Notes: generated by a model not told the origin, from the sequence alone. Positions 45,748-55,731 are shown, counted from the first letter of the stretch. The stretch is DNA of 64,000 nucleotides from an uncultured Pelagibacteraceae bacterium (GCA_902625715.1 CACOCP010000005.1:1-64000), one strand, 5' to 3'. Translations and numbers: made by a program.

Positions 45748-46732
45748 AATATTTATAATAAATATACTCTTTTTTTTATTTAGCTTTAAATTTTTATCTG
45801 CCTCAGATTTTGAAAATTGGAAAATTAACTTTAAAAAAAAGGCTCTAGATGAAGGAATTAGTATAGAAACACTAAATAGAGTAATAAATAATTCTAAATA
45901 CCTTCCTGATGTAATTAAATATGACAGATATCAACCTGAATTTTACGAGGATACTTATACTTACATATCAAAGCGAACATCTCAAAAAAAAGTAGCTAAG
46001 GGCCGAAATCTTTATAATTCAAATCAAAAATTAATTGAAGTTGTGTCTAGCGAGTTTTTAGTTGATAAAAATCTTTTATTAGCATTGATGGGTATAGAAA
46101 CTAATTTTGGCACATATCTTGGAAAAATGGACATTGTTTCATCATTAGCTACACTAAGTTTTGATAAAAGACGTAGCAAATTTTTTACATCTGAACTCAT
46201 AACTTTATTAAAATTAGTTGATGCAAATATAATTGATCCTGACACTTTATTTGGGTCTTGGGCTGGAGCTTTTGGAAATTTTCAATTTATGCCATCAACA
46301 ATCACTAATCATGCAATTGATTATAACAATGATAAAAAAATTGATTTAAAAAATATTGAAGACTCATTTGCATCAGCCGCTAATTATATTAAAAATTTAG
46401 GATGGAATAATAATATTCCATGTTTTTATAAAATAAATCTAAAAGATGATATCCCATTAGAATTTTTAAATACTTCAGCAAAAAAACTAAACAATAAAAG
46501 AAAAGTAAAATATTTTTCAAAGTACATAGAAAATAGTGATTATTTAAAACAATTTAATAATCTTAATTCAGCAATTATTACACCTGATGTTGACATTGTT
46601 GAAAATGCAAAAAAGTTTTCACCTGCTTATATAGTTTTTGATAATTATGATTTAATATTAAAATGGAACAGGTCATTAAGATTTGCATTAGCCGTTTGTA
46701 CCTTAAGAGATAAATTCAAAGATGAATTATAA
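45734..46732 (+). CDS. mltB: Membrane-bound lytic murein transglycosylase B
   Basis: It cuts peptidoglycan glycan strands with formation of anhydro-muramic ends. From the ATG at 45734 the protein has 332 residues with a signal peptide (IFIINILFFLFSF, cut near LSAS). The catalytic Glu is in LLALMGIETNFGTYLG, followed by FGSWAGAFGNFQFMPST and YNNDKKIDL. No lipobox is visible, so it is probably a soluble periplasmic form. A frame opening at 45704 lies within rarD and would break the signal peptide. Confidence 0.92.
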   Translation: MKITKIFIINILFFLFSFKFLSASDFENWKINFKKKALDEGISIETLNRVINNSKYLPDVIKYDRYQPEFYEDTYTYISKRTSQKKVAKGRNLYNSNQKLIEVVSSEFLVDKNLLLALMGIETNFGTYLGKMDIVSSLATLSFDKRRSKFFTSELITLLKLVDANIIDPDTLFGSWAGAFGNFQFMPSTITNHAIDYNNDKKIDLKNIEDSFASAANYIKNLGWNNNIPCFYKINLKDDIPLEFLNTSAKKLNNKRKVKYFSKYIENSDYLKQFNNLNSAIITPDVDIVENAKKFSPAYIVFDNYDLILKWNRSLRFALAVCTLRDKFKDEL

Positions 46733-47483
46733 AATTCCTCTTATATTTCTTTTAACTTTTTTATTTGCGTGCGAACAAAGGTATACTAATTTAGAATACA
46801 ATAGTAATTTTGAAAACTTTTCAAACAAAGGGTTTGCCTTAATTTATGACGAACAACTTTATAAAAATAAAATTGTTAATAAAAAAATAGATGAAAGATC
46901 GCTTATAATTTTTAATAATAAATTAAAATATGATACTCCAGTAAAAGTAACAAATTTATTAAATGGAAAATATATTTTAGCTAAAATAGGTAAAAAATCT
47001 AAATATCCTTTTTTTTATAATGCTGTTATATCTAAAAGAATAGCGGAAGAATTAGAAATTGATCTTTTAGAGCCTTATATTGCCGTTCAAACAATAAATA
47101 CCAGTGGTGCATTTGTTGCTAAGAAAGCTAAAACATTTAAAGAAGAAAAAAATGTAGCAGATAAAGCTCCTGTAGATGGAATTACTATTGAAAATTTGGG
47201 CGATGAAACAAATAAAATAAAAAAAATAAATAAATTAAAATTAAAAAAGAAGGAGTTTAATTACATCATTAAATTTGCAGACTTATATTTTGAAGATTCG
47301 GCGTTAATCCTTAAAAAAAGATTAATAGAAGAGTACAACTTAAGTAATATTTCAATAGATAAGATAAATAATAATGTTTATAGGGTTTATAAAGGACCCT
47401 TTAATAATATAAAGTCTATTAAAATTGAGTTCGATAAAATAAATCTAATGGACTTTGATAATATAGATATAATTAAATTATAA
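46722..47483 (+). CDS. rlpA: RlpA-like lipoprotein with a C-terminal SPOR-type domain
   Basis: RlpA proteins are septal lytic transglycosylases acting on denuded glycan. The N-terminus is a lipoprotein signal with C17 (LLTFLFACEQ). The middle part resembles the double-psi barrel: VKVTNLLNGKYILAKIG and ISKRIAEELEIDLLEPY. The last 75 residues (FNYIIKFADLYFEDSALILKK to the end) fit a SPOR fold, which binds septal peptidoglycan. The match is divergent, so catalytic activity is uncertain. It lies between mltB and the D,D-carboxypeptidase gene, overlapping the first by 11 bases. Confidence 0.75.
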   Translation: MNYKIPLIFLLTFLFACEQRYTNLEYNSNFENFSNKGFALIYDEQLYKNKIVNKKIDERSLIIFNNKLKYDTPVKVTNLLNGKYILAKIGKKSKYPFFYNAVISKRIAEELEIDLLEPYIAVQTINTSGAFVAKKAKTFKEEKNVADKAPVDGITIENLGDETNKIKKINKLKLKKKEFNYIIKFADLYFEDSALILKKRLIEEYNLSNISIDKINNNVYRVYKGPFNNIKSIKIEFDKINLMDFDNIDIIKL

Positions 47484-47484
47484 A

Positions 47485-48642
47485 ATGCAAAATTCTATAA
47501 AACTTATTTTAATATTGTTTTCATTAATTTTATTTTCATCAAAATCAAATGCAATAATTAGCGTAAATGCAAAAACCGCAATACTACAAGATTATTTATC
47601 TGGTGAAATTCTTTATGAAAAGGATGCTGACCTTTCTATATATCCTGCATCTATGACAAAAATTATGACTTCAATTATTGCTTTTGATTTAATCAAAAAA
47701 GGAGAACTTACATTGGATGAAAAATTTATAGTATCTGAAAATGCTTGGAGACTATCTACAGCAGGATATTCGTCTATGTTTATAATGGTTGGCGATGAAG
47801 TATCAGTTGAAAATCTTTTAAGAGGTATAATAGTTGCATCAGGCAACGATGCCTGCATTGCTTTGGCTGAGGGTATTGCAGGCACAGAGGAAGAATTTGC
47901 TGTATTAATGACTGAAAAGGCGCTTGAAATAGGGATGGAAAATACCAATTTTTCAAATTCATCCGGGATAAATGACCCAAATAATTACTCTACAGTTCGA
48001 GACATCTTAATAATGTCCAACTACTTAATCAAAAATTATCCAGAATATTATCATTACTACAAAGAAAAAGAATTTACATGGGATAGAACCGGTGGTGATC
48101 CTATTACTCAAGGAAATAGAAATCCTTTATTGTATAAAAATATGGGAGCAGATGGAATTAAAACTGGGTATCTTGCTGTTGAAAAATATTCGTTAGCATC
48201 CTCAATAAAAAAAAAGAACAGAAGATTAATTGCTGTTGGGAGTGGTTTTAATTCAAAAAATGACAGATCTAGGCAATCTGCAAAGTTGTTGACTTGGGGA
48301 TTAACAAAATTTGATACAATTTTAATTGGCAAAAAAAACGATGTGATATCAGAATTAGATGTATGGCAAGGTAAACAGAAAAAAGTTAAGGCATATATTT
48401 CATCAGACATCTATAAAACAATTCCTAAGGCAAAAAAAAAATATCTAAAAGTAACAGTTAATTATGAGGGACCTCTGGAAGCACCGATAGAAAAAAATGA
48501 AGTCATTGGAAAAATGAAGATTACTTATAAAGATGAGATAGTTGGTAACTATGATTTATTTGCATCAGAAAGTGTTCAAAAACAAAATATAATTTCCCGT
48601 TTCCTAAGCTCAATAAATTTTTTAATATGGGGTGATGTATAA
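47485..48642 (+). CDS. D-alanyl-D-alanine carboxypeptidase (DacC/DacA type)
   Basis: This penicillin-binding protein 5-type enzyme trims the last D-Ala of peptidoglycan stems. There is a signal peptide (1-23, SKSNA). The active-site set is S56-x-x-K59 (YPASMTKIM), SGN in IVASGNDACIALAE, and KTG in GADGIKTGYLA. A C-terminal domain and an amphipathic end (FLSSINFLIWG) anchor it to the membrane. The length of 385 is normal. It starts 1 base after rlpA. Confidence 0.95.
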   Translation: MQNSIKLILILFSLILFSSKSNAIISVNAKTAILQDYLSGEILYEKDADLSIYPASMTKIMTSIIAFDLIKKGELTLDEKFIVSENAWRLSTAGYSSMFIMVGDEVSVENLLRGIIVASGNDACIALAEGIAGTEEEFAVLMTEKALEIGMENTNFSNSSGINDPNNYSTVRDILIMSNYLIKNYPEYYHYYKEKEFTWDRTGGDPITQGNRNPLLYKNMGADGIKTGYLAVEKYSLASSIKKKNRRLIAVGSGFNSKNDRSRQSAKLLTWGLTKFDTILIGKKNDVISELDVWQGKQKKVKAYISSDIYKTIPKAKKKYLKVTVNYEGPLEAPIEKNEVIGKMKITYKDEIVGNYDLFASESVQKQNIISRFLSSINFLIWGDV

Positions 48643-49258
48643 AAAAAAATACCCTGTAATTATTTTTGAAGGAATTGAAGCCTCAGGAAAATCGACAAAT
48701 ATCAATAATTTTTCAAAGTTTTTAAAAAAAAATAAATATCAATTTATTAAGATAAGAGAGCCCGGTGGTACAAAATTATCAGAAAAATTGAGAAAAATAA
48801 TATTATCAAAGAGCAATAAATTAGATAAAAAAACTGATTTACTATTAATATTAGCCTCTAGATCTGAAAACATTTCAAAAATTATTAAAAAAAATTACCA
48901 AAAAAAAATAATCTTAATAGATAGGTTTTCAGATTCTACCTTAGCTTACCAACATTATGGTATGGGTTTAAATTTGAATATAATAAAAAATTTAAATTCT
49001 TTTATTATTGGTAAATTTAAACCAGATCTTACCTTTTTATGTACCGTAAGTAGTAAGAATATGAATAACAGATTAAAAATCAGATCAAATAACAATAGAT
49101 ATGATAATTTTAAAATTAGTTTTTATAATAAAGTTCAAAAGGGTTTTATTAAAATATCAAAAAATAAAAAAAAATATGTCTTATTAGATTCGAATAATTC
49201 GACACCTGCTGAAAATTTAAATAGAATTGTCAAAGAATTTAAAAAAATAGCAAAATAA
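48635..49258 (+). CDS. tmk: Thymidylate kinase
   Basis: It phosphorylates dTMP to dTDP. The P-loop is EGIEASGKST, the DR(Y/F) motif is IDRFSDSTLAYQHYG, and REPGGTKLSEKLR matches the nucleotide site. From the ATG at 48635 it has 207 residues; a GTG one codon earlier is possible. It overlaps the carboxypeptidase gene by 8 bases and heads the tmk-holB-metG-tatD series. Confidence 0.95.
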   Translation: MYKKKYPVIIFEGIEASGKSTNINNFSKFLKKNKYQFIKIREPGGTKLSEKLRKIILSKSNKLDKKTDLLLILASRSENISKIIKKNYQKKIILIDRFSDSTLAYQHYGMGLNLNIIKNLNSFIIGKFKPDLTFLCTVSSKNMNNRLKIRSNNNRYDNFKISFYNKVQKGFIKISKNKKKYVLLDSNNSTPAENLNRIVKEFKKIAK

Positions 49259-49262
49259 ATAA

Positions 49263-50171
49263 ATGTCAAATACACTAATAGGCTTGGGAGATGTTTTAAT
49301 TAATTTAATTAATTTACATAATTCAAATAGACTTCCAAATAAATTATTATTAAGTGGAACCCAAGGAATAGGAAAAGGCTTATTATCCAAACACTTGCTA
49401 AATTATATTCTGTCTAAAAACGAACCATTTGAATATGATTTAAAAAAACTTCAAATTAATCCTAGTAATAAATCTTATAAATTATTTGAAAATAATGCAC
49501 ATCCAAATGTTTTTAAAATTCATAAAAAAAAGGATAAAAAAAATATTGATATAGGTCAGATAAGAGAAATGATTAAATTTCAAAATAGTTCATCATTTAA
49601 TAATAAAACACGATTTGTATTAATTGAGGATTCAGATCTGCTTAATGTAAATTCTATAAATGCATTATTAAAATCTCTCGAAGAGCCAAATAACAATTTT
49701 TCTTTTATTTTGACACATAATTCAAATAAAACTGTCTTAGAAACATTAAAATCAAGATGCATAGAATTTAAAGTAAATTTAAAAAATGAATTTGTAGAAA
49801 ATATTGTTAACTCTTACTTTTCTGAAAATGTGTATGATCAAATTTCTTTAGATTTTAAAAATTATTATCATAATCCAGTTTTTCTAATTAATTTGTCAAA
49901 TTATTTTAATGAAAACAACTTAGATATTCAAAATTTTGGTATTGAAGATTTACTATATGAAATTGCAACTAATCCATCACATTTAAAAGATGAATTTATA
50001 TTGTCAAATCTTAATCTTTTCATTGAACTATACTTTTATAAAAATATAAATGATCAAAAAAAAAATATTTTTACAGCAAAAGAATATTTTCTAAAAAAAT
50101 TATCAAACGTCAAAAAATATAATCTTGATATTGAGACTTTTTTTCTAGAATTTAAGGATTTATTAAAATGA
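49263..50171 (+). CDS. holB: DNA polymerase III subunit delta prime
   Basis: Part of the clamp loader. The 302 residues show NKLLLSGTQGIGKGLLSKHLLNYIL (modified P-loop), HPNVFKIH, IGQIREMIKFQNSSSF, and VLIEDSDLLNVNSINALLKSLEEPN with the SLEEP motif, then LKSRCIEFK. The sequence is divergent but the order tmk-holB-metG supports it. It overlaps metG by four bases. Confidence 0.9.
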   Translation: MSNTLIGLGDVLINLINLHNSNRLPNKLLLSGTQGIGKGLLSKHLLNYILSKNEPFEYDLKKLQINPSNKSYKLFENNAHPNVFKIHKKKDKKNIDIGQIREMIKFQNSSSFNNKTRFVLIEDSDLLNVNSINALLKSLEEPNNNFSFILTHNSNKTVLETLKSRCIEFKVNLKNEFVENIVNSYFSENVYDQISLDFKNYYHNPVFLINLSNYFNENNLDIQNFGIEDLLYEIATNPSHLKDEFILSNLNLFIELYFYKNINDQKKNIFTAKEYFLKKLSNVKKYNLDIETFFLEFKDLLK

Positions 50172-51697
50172 GTAACAATTTCTATATAACTACACCCATT
50201 TATTACCCTTCAGCAAAACCACATATGGGACATGCTTATTCTAGTATTGTTTCTGATTTTTTTGCAAGATTTAAAAGAAATGATGGTTATTCAGTTCAAT
50301 TTTTAACCGGTACCGATGAACATGGTTTAAAAATTCAAAGATCTGCAGAAAAAAACAATATGGAGCCAAAAGATTTTTGTGATCAAATATCTAAAACATT
50401 TGAAAATTTGTCTAAGACACTAAATTTATCAAATACTGATTTCATTAGAACCACTGAACAACGGCATATTAAATCAGTTCAACATTTATGGAAAATTCTA
50501 GAGGATCAAAATCAAATTTATATGTCTAAATATGAAGGCTGGTATTCCGTTTCTGATGAAGCATTTTATCAACCAGATGAAATAGAAAGTAAAGAAAATA
50601 AACATTTTGTAATAAGTTCTGGTTCCCAAGTTGAGTGGGTAGAAGAGGAGTCCTTTTTTTTTAAATTATCTGAATGGGAAAAACCATTACTAAAGTTTTA
50701 TGATGAAAATCCAAAATTTATTTTACCAGAAGGAAGAAGAAATGAAGTTGTTAGTTTTGTTAAAAATGGCTTAAAAGATCTGTCTGTTAGTAGAAAAACA
50801 TTTTCCTGGGGTATTAAAATTCCTTCAAATAATGACCATATTATTTATGTATGGTTAGATGCACTTACCAATTATTTAAGTGCTTTAAATTATCCAAATA
50901 CTAAAGACGAATTATATAAAAATTTTTGGCCTGCCGATGTTCACATAATTGGAAAAGATATATTAAGATTTCATGCTATTTATTGGCCAGCTTTTTTAAT
51001 GGCAGCTAAATTACCTTTGCCTAAAAGAGTTTATGGTCATGGTTGGATTTTATCTGGTGATGAAAAAATGTCTAAGTCAAAGGGTAACATACTTGATCCA
51101 TTAGAAATTATAGATGTATATGGGCTAGATACACTTAGGTATTATCTTTTAAAAGAGGTTTCCTTTGGCAATGATGGAAATATTTCTCAAGAAAAACTTG
51201 AAAGTTGTATAAATAGCGATTTAGCAAATAATTATGGAAATTTATGTCAAAGAGTTTTGGCTTTTTGTGAAAAAAATTGTGGTTCGAAAATCCCAACTAG
51301 TGAATTTATTAATGATGATTTGGAGATTTTGAAAAATTTCGAAAATTTAGCATATTTAAGAGATTTAATAGACAATCAAAACATCAATGATTATATGAAA
51401 TTTATTATAGATATGCTTTTTTCATCAAATAAATATTTTAATGATCAAGAACCTTGGAAGAAAAAAAATGATAAAAATAGATTGAATACAATTGTTTATA
51501 CTGCTTTAGAACTTATTAGAAAAATTTCAATATTATTAAATCCAGTTATACCTGATACAACTTTAAAGGTTCTAAAAATATTTGACATTAATGACGACAA
51601 ACTAAAATTTGAAGATATTAATAATCATAAATTTCTAGAAAGTGGAAAAAAAGTTGGAAAATTGAATATACTATTTAAAAAGATAGAAAATGATTGA
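50168..51697 (+). CDS. metG: Methionyl-tRNA synthetase
   Basis: This class I synthetase charges tRNA-Met. TTPIYYPSAKPHMGHAYSSI gives the HIGH-type HMGH, and [20 protein letters not shown] gives KMSKS. FLTGTDEHGLKIQ and VYVWLDALTNYLSAL are further family motifs. The zinc-knuckle cysteines of the long E. coli type are absent (SDEAFYQPDEIE instead), so it is the short form without C-terminal dimer domain, at 509 residues. Confidence 0.97.
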   Translation: MSNNFYITTPIYYPSAKPHMGHAYSSIVSDFFARFKRNDGYSVQFLTGTDEHGLKIQRSAEKNNMEPKDFCDQISKTFENLSKTLNLSNTDFIRTTEQRHIKSVQHLWKILEDQNQIYMSKYEGWYSVSDEAFYQPDEIESKENKHFVISSGSQVEWVEEESFFFKLSEWEKPLLKFYDENPKFILPEGRRNEVVSFVKNGLKDLSVSRKTFSWGIKIPSNNDHIIYVWLDALTNYLSALNYPNTKDELYKNFWPADVHIIGKDILRFHAIYWPAFLMAAKLPLPKRVYGHGWILSGDEKMSKSKGNILDPLEIIDVYGLDTLRYYLLKEVSFGNDGNISQEKLESCINSDLANNYGNLCQRVLAFCEKNCGSKIPTSEFINDDLEILKNFENLAYLRDLIDNQNINDYMKFIIDMLFSSNKYFNDQEPWKKKNDKNRLNTIVYTALELIRKISILLNPVIPDTTLKVLKIFDINDDKLKFEDINNHKFLESGKKVGKLNILFKKIEND

Positions 51698-52460
51698 TTC
51701 ACATTGTCACTTAGATTACGAGCCTTTAATAAATAACCTAAACGATGTTTTAGAAAGATCAAAAGAAGTTGGAATAGATAAACTTTTAACTATTTCAACT
51801 AATATCAATAGTTATAAAAATATCTTAAATTTAATAAACCAAGATCCAATGATTTATGGATCAATAGGAATTCATCCACACGAAGTTCAAACCTCAAATT
51901 TTGAGAAAAATTATATTGTTCAAGAGTTTAAAAAATATCAAAAAATAATTGGAGTAGGGGAGACGGGATTAGATTATTATTATGAAAATAGTCCACAAGA
52001 AACTCAAATAGAAAGTTTTAAAATTCATATAGAGGCTTCAATTGAATGCAATTGTCCACTAATAGTTCATTCTAGAGATGCAGAAAATGAAACTTTTTCA
52101 ATTTTAAAAGATTATAAAAATAGCAATCCTAAAATACTTATGCATTGTTTTACTGGGTCGAAAGAGTTTGCAAAAAAACTTCTTGATCTTAATGCATATT
52201 TTTCAGCAAGTGGGATTATTACCTTTAAAAATAGTGTTGAATTACAAGATACATTTAAGTTTTTACCAAATGATAAAATATTAATAGAAACCGATAGTCC
52301 TTTTTTAGCACCTATTCCTATGAGAGGAAAAAAAAATGAGCCAAGTTTTATTCAATATACCCTTCAACACTTATCAAAACTAAAGGAGATTGATAAATCT
52401 AGCATGGATCATATTACTACCCAAAATTTTGAAACACTATTTTTCAATAATGAAAACTAG
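51690..52460 (+). CDS. tatD: TatD-family deoxyribonuclease
   Basis: A metal-dependent hydrolase of the TIM-barrel type with exonuclease activity in E. coli. Motifs are IDSHCHLDY (HxH), GIHPHEV, GVGETGLDYYYE, PLIVHSRDAE, MHCFTGS and ILIETDSPFLAPIPMRGKKNEP. The length of 256 is typical. It overlaps metG by 8 bases and the metallo-beta-lactamase gene by 11 bases. Confidence 0.94.
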   Translation: MIDSHCHLDYEPLINNLNDVLERSKEVGIDKLLTISTNINSYKNILNLINQDPMIYGSIGIHPHEVQTSNFEKNYIVQEFKKYQKIIGVGETGLDYYYENSPQETQIESFKIHIEASIECNCPLIVHSRDAENETFSILKDYKNSNPKILMHCFTGSKEFAKKLLDLNAYFSASGIITFKNSVELQDTFKFLPNDKILIETDSPFLAPIPMRGKKNEPSFIQYTLQHLSKLKEIDKSSMDHITTQNFETLFFNNEN

Positions 52461-53223
52461 ATTTACAATATTAGGGTCAGGTAGTTCCCTAGGTATACCA
52501 AGAATCGATGGATTTTTTGGTAGATGTAATCCAAAAATAAAGCAAAATTTTAGATCAAGATGTTCTGCTTTAGTAACTCATGATAATTTCAATATATTAA
52601 TTGATACATCTCCTGATTTAAAAACCCAATTATTAAAAAATAAAATTAAAAATATAGATAAAGTTTTTTACACACATCTACATGGTGATCAAACTCACGG
52701 TATTAATGAATTAAGGGTTTTTTTCTTAAAAAATAGAAAAAAATTAGATGTCTTTGCCGATAAAATGACTTCTGATTATTTATTAAAATCTTTTAATTAT
52801 TGTTTCAAAAATAATCATGGTTATCCAGCAATTTTCAATCTTAACAAGTTAAAAAAAAAACATACTTTCAAGGTAAAAAAATCGAAGGTTCAAATCGAGT
52901 CTTTTCCTGTCAAACATGGAAAAATTAATAGTATATTGTACAAAATTAATAATTCATGCGCTTATGCTAGTGATGTAAGCAAAATAAATAAAAGAGACTA
53001 CTCAAGACTTAAAAAATTAAATTACTTTATAGTCGATTGTTTAAGATACGATCCACATCCATCCCATTTTAATTTAGATCAAGTTTTAAATTTAGTTAAA
53101 ATTATCAAACCAAAAAAAACAATTTTAACTAATATGAATAACGAAATTGATTATGTTAAGATACAGAAGCATCTGCCTAAATCTGTTGTTCCTGCATATG
53201 ATGGTATGAGCTTTTTAATATAA
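52450..53223 (+). CDS. Metallo-beta-lactamase fold hydrolase (PhnP-like)
   Basis: The chosen ATG at 52450 yields 257 residues beginning FTILGSGSSLGIP, the usual start of the PhnP/RNase Z-like group. The metal motif is FYTHLHGDQTHGINELR. SFPVKHGKINSILYKI and FIVDCLRYDPHPSHFNLDQ give later ligands. PhnP acts on cyclic ribose phosphates in phosphonate use, but this branch, placed after tatD in Alphaproteobacteria, has no proven substrate. A frame beginning at 52390 overlaps tatD more and is not preferred. Confidence 0.88.
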   Translation: MKTRFTILGSGSSLGIPRIDGFFGRCNPKIKQNFRSRCSALVTHDNFNILIDTSPDLKTQLLKNKIKNIDKVFYTHLHGDQTHGINELRVFFLKNRKKLDVFADKMTSDYLLKSFNYCFKNNHGYPAIFNLNKLKKKHTFKVKKSKVQIESFPVKHGKINSILYKINNSCAYASDVSKINKRDYSRLKKLNYFIVDCLRYDPHPSHFNLDQVLNLVKIIKPKKTILTNMNNEIDYVKIQKHLPKSVVPAYDGMSFLI

Positions 53224-54128
53224 TGGAAATATACTTAAAACTTTTTGAAGTAGTATTTCCCGTCTTTTTTATTGTAGGTATTGGCTACTATTTAGGTAAA
53301 AAAGACAAGAAATTCGATACTACTTTTATTACAAATTTTGCATCTAACATAGGTACTCCTGCGATGGTAATATATGCTATTACCTCAACTGGAATAAATT
53401 TTCAGATTTTTAAAGACTATTTTTTCTTTTATCTTCTTGCAATTATAGGTTTTATTATAATTGGAATTATCATCTTATTTATGCTGAATACTAAAGATAT
53501 AATAAGAGAACTTCCTCCTCTAATTCTACCTAACACCGGCAATATGGGTATTCCTATATGTTTATTTGCGTATGGTGCACAAGGACTTGGGGTTGCAGCT
53601 GCAATATCATCTTTAATTGTATTACTCCATTTTACACTTGGAATTTTTTTAGCTGATAGAAAATTTAACTTTACAGTTTTGATTAAAAGTCCACCATTTT
53701 ATGCAATTGTTATATCAGTCCTATTTTTATATTTTGAAATTAATATGCCACAAGTAGTAATTAATTTGACTGAGTTATTAACATTTGCAACTATCTTTTT
53801 AATCCTTATGTCCTTAGGAATTGCTTTGACAAAATTAAAAGTTTTTTTTTTAAAAAATGCAATATTTGCATCTATAGGAAGAGTTATCTTAGGTCCATTA
53901 ATAGGTTTTTTAATTATTATTTATTTTGATTTATCTGGTTTTGCAGCTGGTGTACTTCTAATTCAAGCATCAATGCCAAGTGCTGTTTTAAATTATCTTA
54001 TAGCTGCTATTTATTCTCCAAAAACCATAACGGATAGTGTTGCAAGTACAATAGTTGTCTCAACAATAATGTCATTTATAACTTTACCTATTGTTATTTT
54101 TATATCGTTAAAATATTTTCCTCTATGA
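53223..54128 (+). CDS. AEC-family (auxin efflux carrier-like) transporter
   Basis: The 301 residues show ten membrane helices. VFPVFFIVGIGYYLGKKDKKFD is the family start, FASNIGTPAMVIYAI and LPNTGNMGIPICLFAYG hold the conserved N/P motifs, and the C-terminal half has LLIQASMPSAVLNYLIA. Members carry malate or other organic acids; the substrate is open. It overlaps the preceding gene by one base and the next by four. Confidence 0.86.
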   Translation: MEIYLKLFEVVFPVFFIVGIGYYLGKKDKKFDTTFITNFASNIGTPAMVIYAITSTGINFQIFKDYFFFYLLAIIGFIIIGIIILFMLNTKDIIRELPPLILPNTGNMGIPICLFAYGAQGLGVAAAISSLIVLLHFTLGIFLADRKFNFTVLIKSPPFYAIVISVLFLYFEINMPQVVINLTELLTFATIFLILMSLGIALTKLKVFFLKNAIFASIGRVILGPLIGFLIIIYFDLSGFAAGVLLIQASMPSAVLNYLIAAIYSPKTITDSVASTIVVSTIMSFITLPIVIFISLKYFPL

Positions 54129-54970
54129 GGGGTGCAATAATAAATCTTTCAGCTTGGCTAATTCTGCCGTTTATGGATGCCATTGCAAAATATCTTTCTT
54201 ATTCTTTACCTGTATTGCAAGTGACTTGGTTTAGATTTTTTTTTAGTACTCTAATCACTTTGTTATTCATTTTTATTTTTTCAAGAAATTCTTTAGTTTC
54301 TTCTAAAAATTTAAAGTCTCAAATTATAAGAGGATTATTACTATTAACTTCAAGTGCATTATTTTTTTATTCAATATCGATAATCTCTTTAGCTAAAGCA
54401 TTAACAATAGCTTTTATTTGTCCATTAATGGTCACTGCTTTATCACCTTATTTTTTAAAAGAGAGGGTAGGGCCAAGAAGATGGACAGCTGTTATCATAG
54501 GTTTTATAGGAGTTTTGATTGTAATTAGACCAGGAATTGTAGAATTTAATTGGGCTAGTTTTGCAGCGTTAGGTACTGGTTTTTGTTACGCTTTATATTT
54601 AATTGTAACTAGAAAATTAAAAAACACAGATAATGGTTTATTAACATTACTAATCACAAGCATAGTTGGAACCCTAATTTTAAGTTTATATTTACCCTTT
54701 ATTTGGGTTAAACCAACTTTTTCTGAATATTTATTTGCAATAAATATGGGTTTAATAGCGGCTTTAGCCCATGGTATGATTATCTTTTCCTACAATTATT
54801 CAGATGCAAGCAAACTGGCACCTTTGGGTTATTTTGAGATAATTACTAACATTTTAATTGGTTATATTTGGTTTTCTGATATTCCCGATAAGTACACTTT
54901 TATCGGACTTTTAATTATCATTCTTTCAGGTGTTTATGTGTTTAGAAGAGAGCAATCTAATAAAATGTAA
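54125..54970 (+). CDS. EamA/DMT-family transporter
   Basis: The 281 residues have ten helices in two EamA units. LPFMDAIAKYLSYSLPVLQVTWFRF is a family start, ALTIAFICPLMVTALSPYFLKERVGPRRW ends the first unit, and KLAPLGYFEIITNILIGYIWF is in the second. The substrate cannot be told. It is the last gene of the long core + strand series; a 485-base gene-free stretch follows. Confidence 0.85.
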   Translation: MRGAIINLSAWLILPFMDAIAKYLSYSLPVLQVTWFRFFFSTLITLLFIFIFSRNSLVSSKNLKSQIIRGLLLLTSSALFFYSISIISLAKALTIAFICPLMVTALSPYFLKERVGPRRWTAVIIGFIGVLIVIRPGIVEFNWASFAALGTGFCYALYLIVTRKLKNTDNGLLTLLITSIVGTLILSLYLPFIWVKPTFSEYLFAINMGLIAALAHGMIIFSYNYSDASKLAPLGYFEIITNILIGYIWFSDIPDKYTFIGLLIIILSGVYVFRREQSNKM

Positions 54971-55455
54971 AGTATACCTTTATATAAAGCAAATTATTAA
55001 TATATAATGTTAAATTACTGTAATTGTTAATTTTTTTATATTACTTAAAGTAAAATATAGCATAGAAATATATCTAGCCTACCATCTAATCATTATAATT
55101 TTCATTTATATTTAAAGATTTCATCCTAATAAATCATAAAACTTAATTAAAAAACCTAACTAATAAGGATAAATTAAACAAAGTAATCCAATAATCTAAT
55201 AAATTAATGGTATTAATTTAAGAAAGGTGAGTGTACAAAAATTGAAAAAATTAAATTTTTCTTAAATATTTAAATAAATAATAGATGAAAACAGGCAATT
55301 TCTATCAGTATTGCATTTATCGAATATAGCATTTAATAAGCCATAGAGGGGTCAATTTTAATGATTTATCGATATATAGTGCAACTTATAGGTGTAATAT
55401 AAATATAACAACTATATATGGGTAAAAATTAAAAAAACGTTGATTTTGCTTACTT
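54971..55455. other. 485-base gene-free AT-rich stretch
   Basis: No ORF longer than about 15 codons is convincing, and no tRNA or strong terminator was seen. The sequence is very AT-rich with short A/T runs and broken weak palindromes. In a genome with gaps usually below 100 bases such an empty stretch is unusual. It borders the accessory region with the recombinase, so it may be decayed DNA or an insertion boundary. Confidence 0.6.
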
Positions 55456-55731
55456 TTAAACAAAAATTCCCTCTTTTTTTAAGAGTTTTTTCTTGGTTTT
55501 AATGCCTCCAGGACCTGAATATCCACCTAGGGACCCGTCAGATCTGATAACTCTATGACAAGGTATTTTAGGTGCATTTGGGTTTTTTCCAACCGCATTT
55601 GCTACAGCTCTAGCAGCTTTTGGCTTATTTATAGCTTTTGCGACCTCTAAATAGGACCTAACTTGGCCTTTAGGAATGGTTTTAAGATAATTCCATACTT
55701 TTAACTGAAATTTGGTACCTTTTAGGATCAT
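55456..55731 (-). CDS. Ogt/MGMT-type alkyltransferase, catalytic domain only
   Basis: The 91 residues match the C-terminal DNA-binding domain of methylated-DNA-protein-cysteine methyltransferases: FQLKVWNYLKTIPKGQVRSYLEVA, the Arg-finger region ARAVANAVGKNP, and the active-site PCHRVI with C58, then GSLGGYSGPGGIKTKKKLL. The N-terminal domain of Ogt/Ada is absent. Unlike alkyltransferase-like (ATL) proteins it keeps the cysteine, so repair activity is possible. A longer frame from a TTG at 55773 would enter the GC-rich block and is less likely. Confidence 0.87.
   Translation of the reverse strand: MILKGTKFQLKVWNYLKTIPKGQVRSYLEVAKAINKPKAARAVANAVGKNPNAPKIPCHRVIRSDGSLGGYSGPGGIKTKKKLLKKEGIFV

Noticed and set aside
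55284-55400. Short ORFs of about 14 codons in the gene-free stretch
   Set aside because: They are very short, have no ribosome site and no hydrophobic or conserved pattern.
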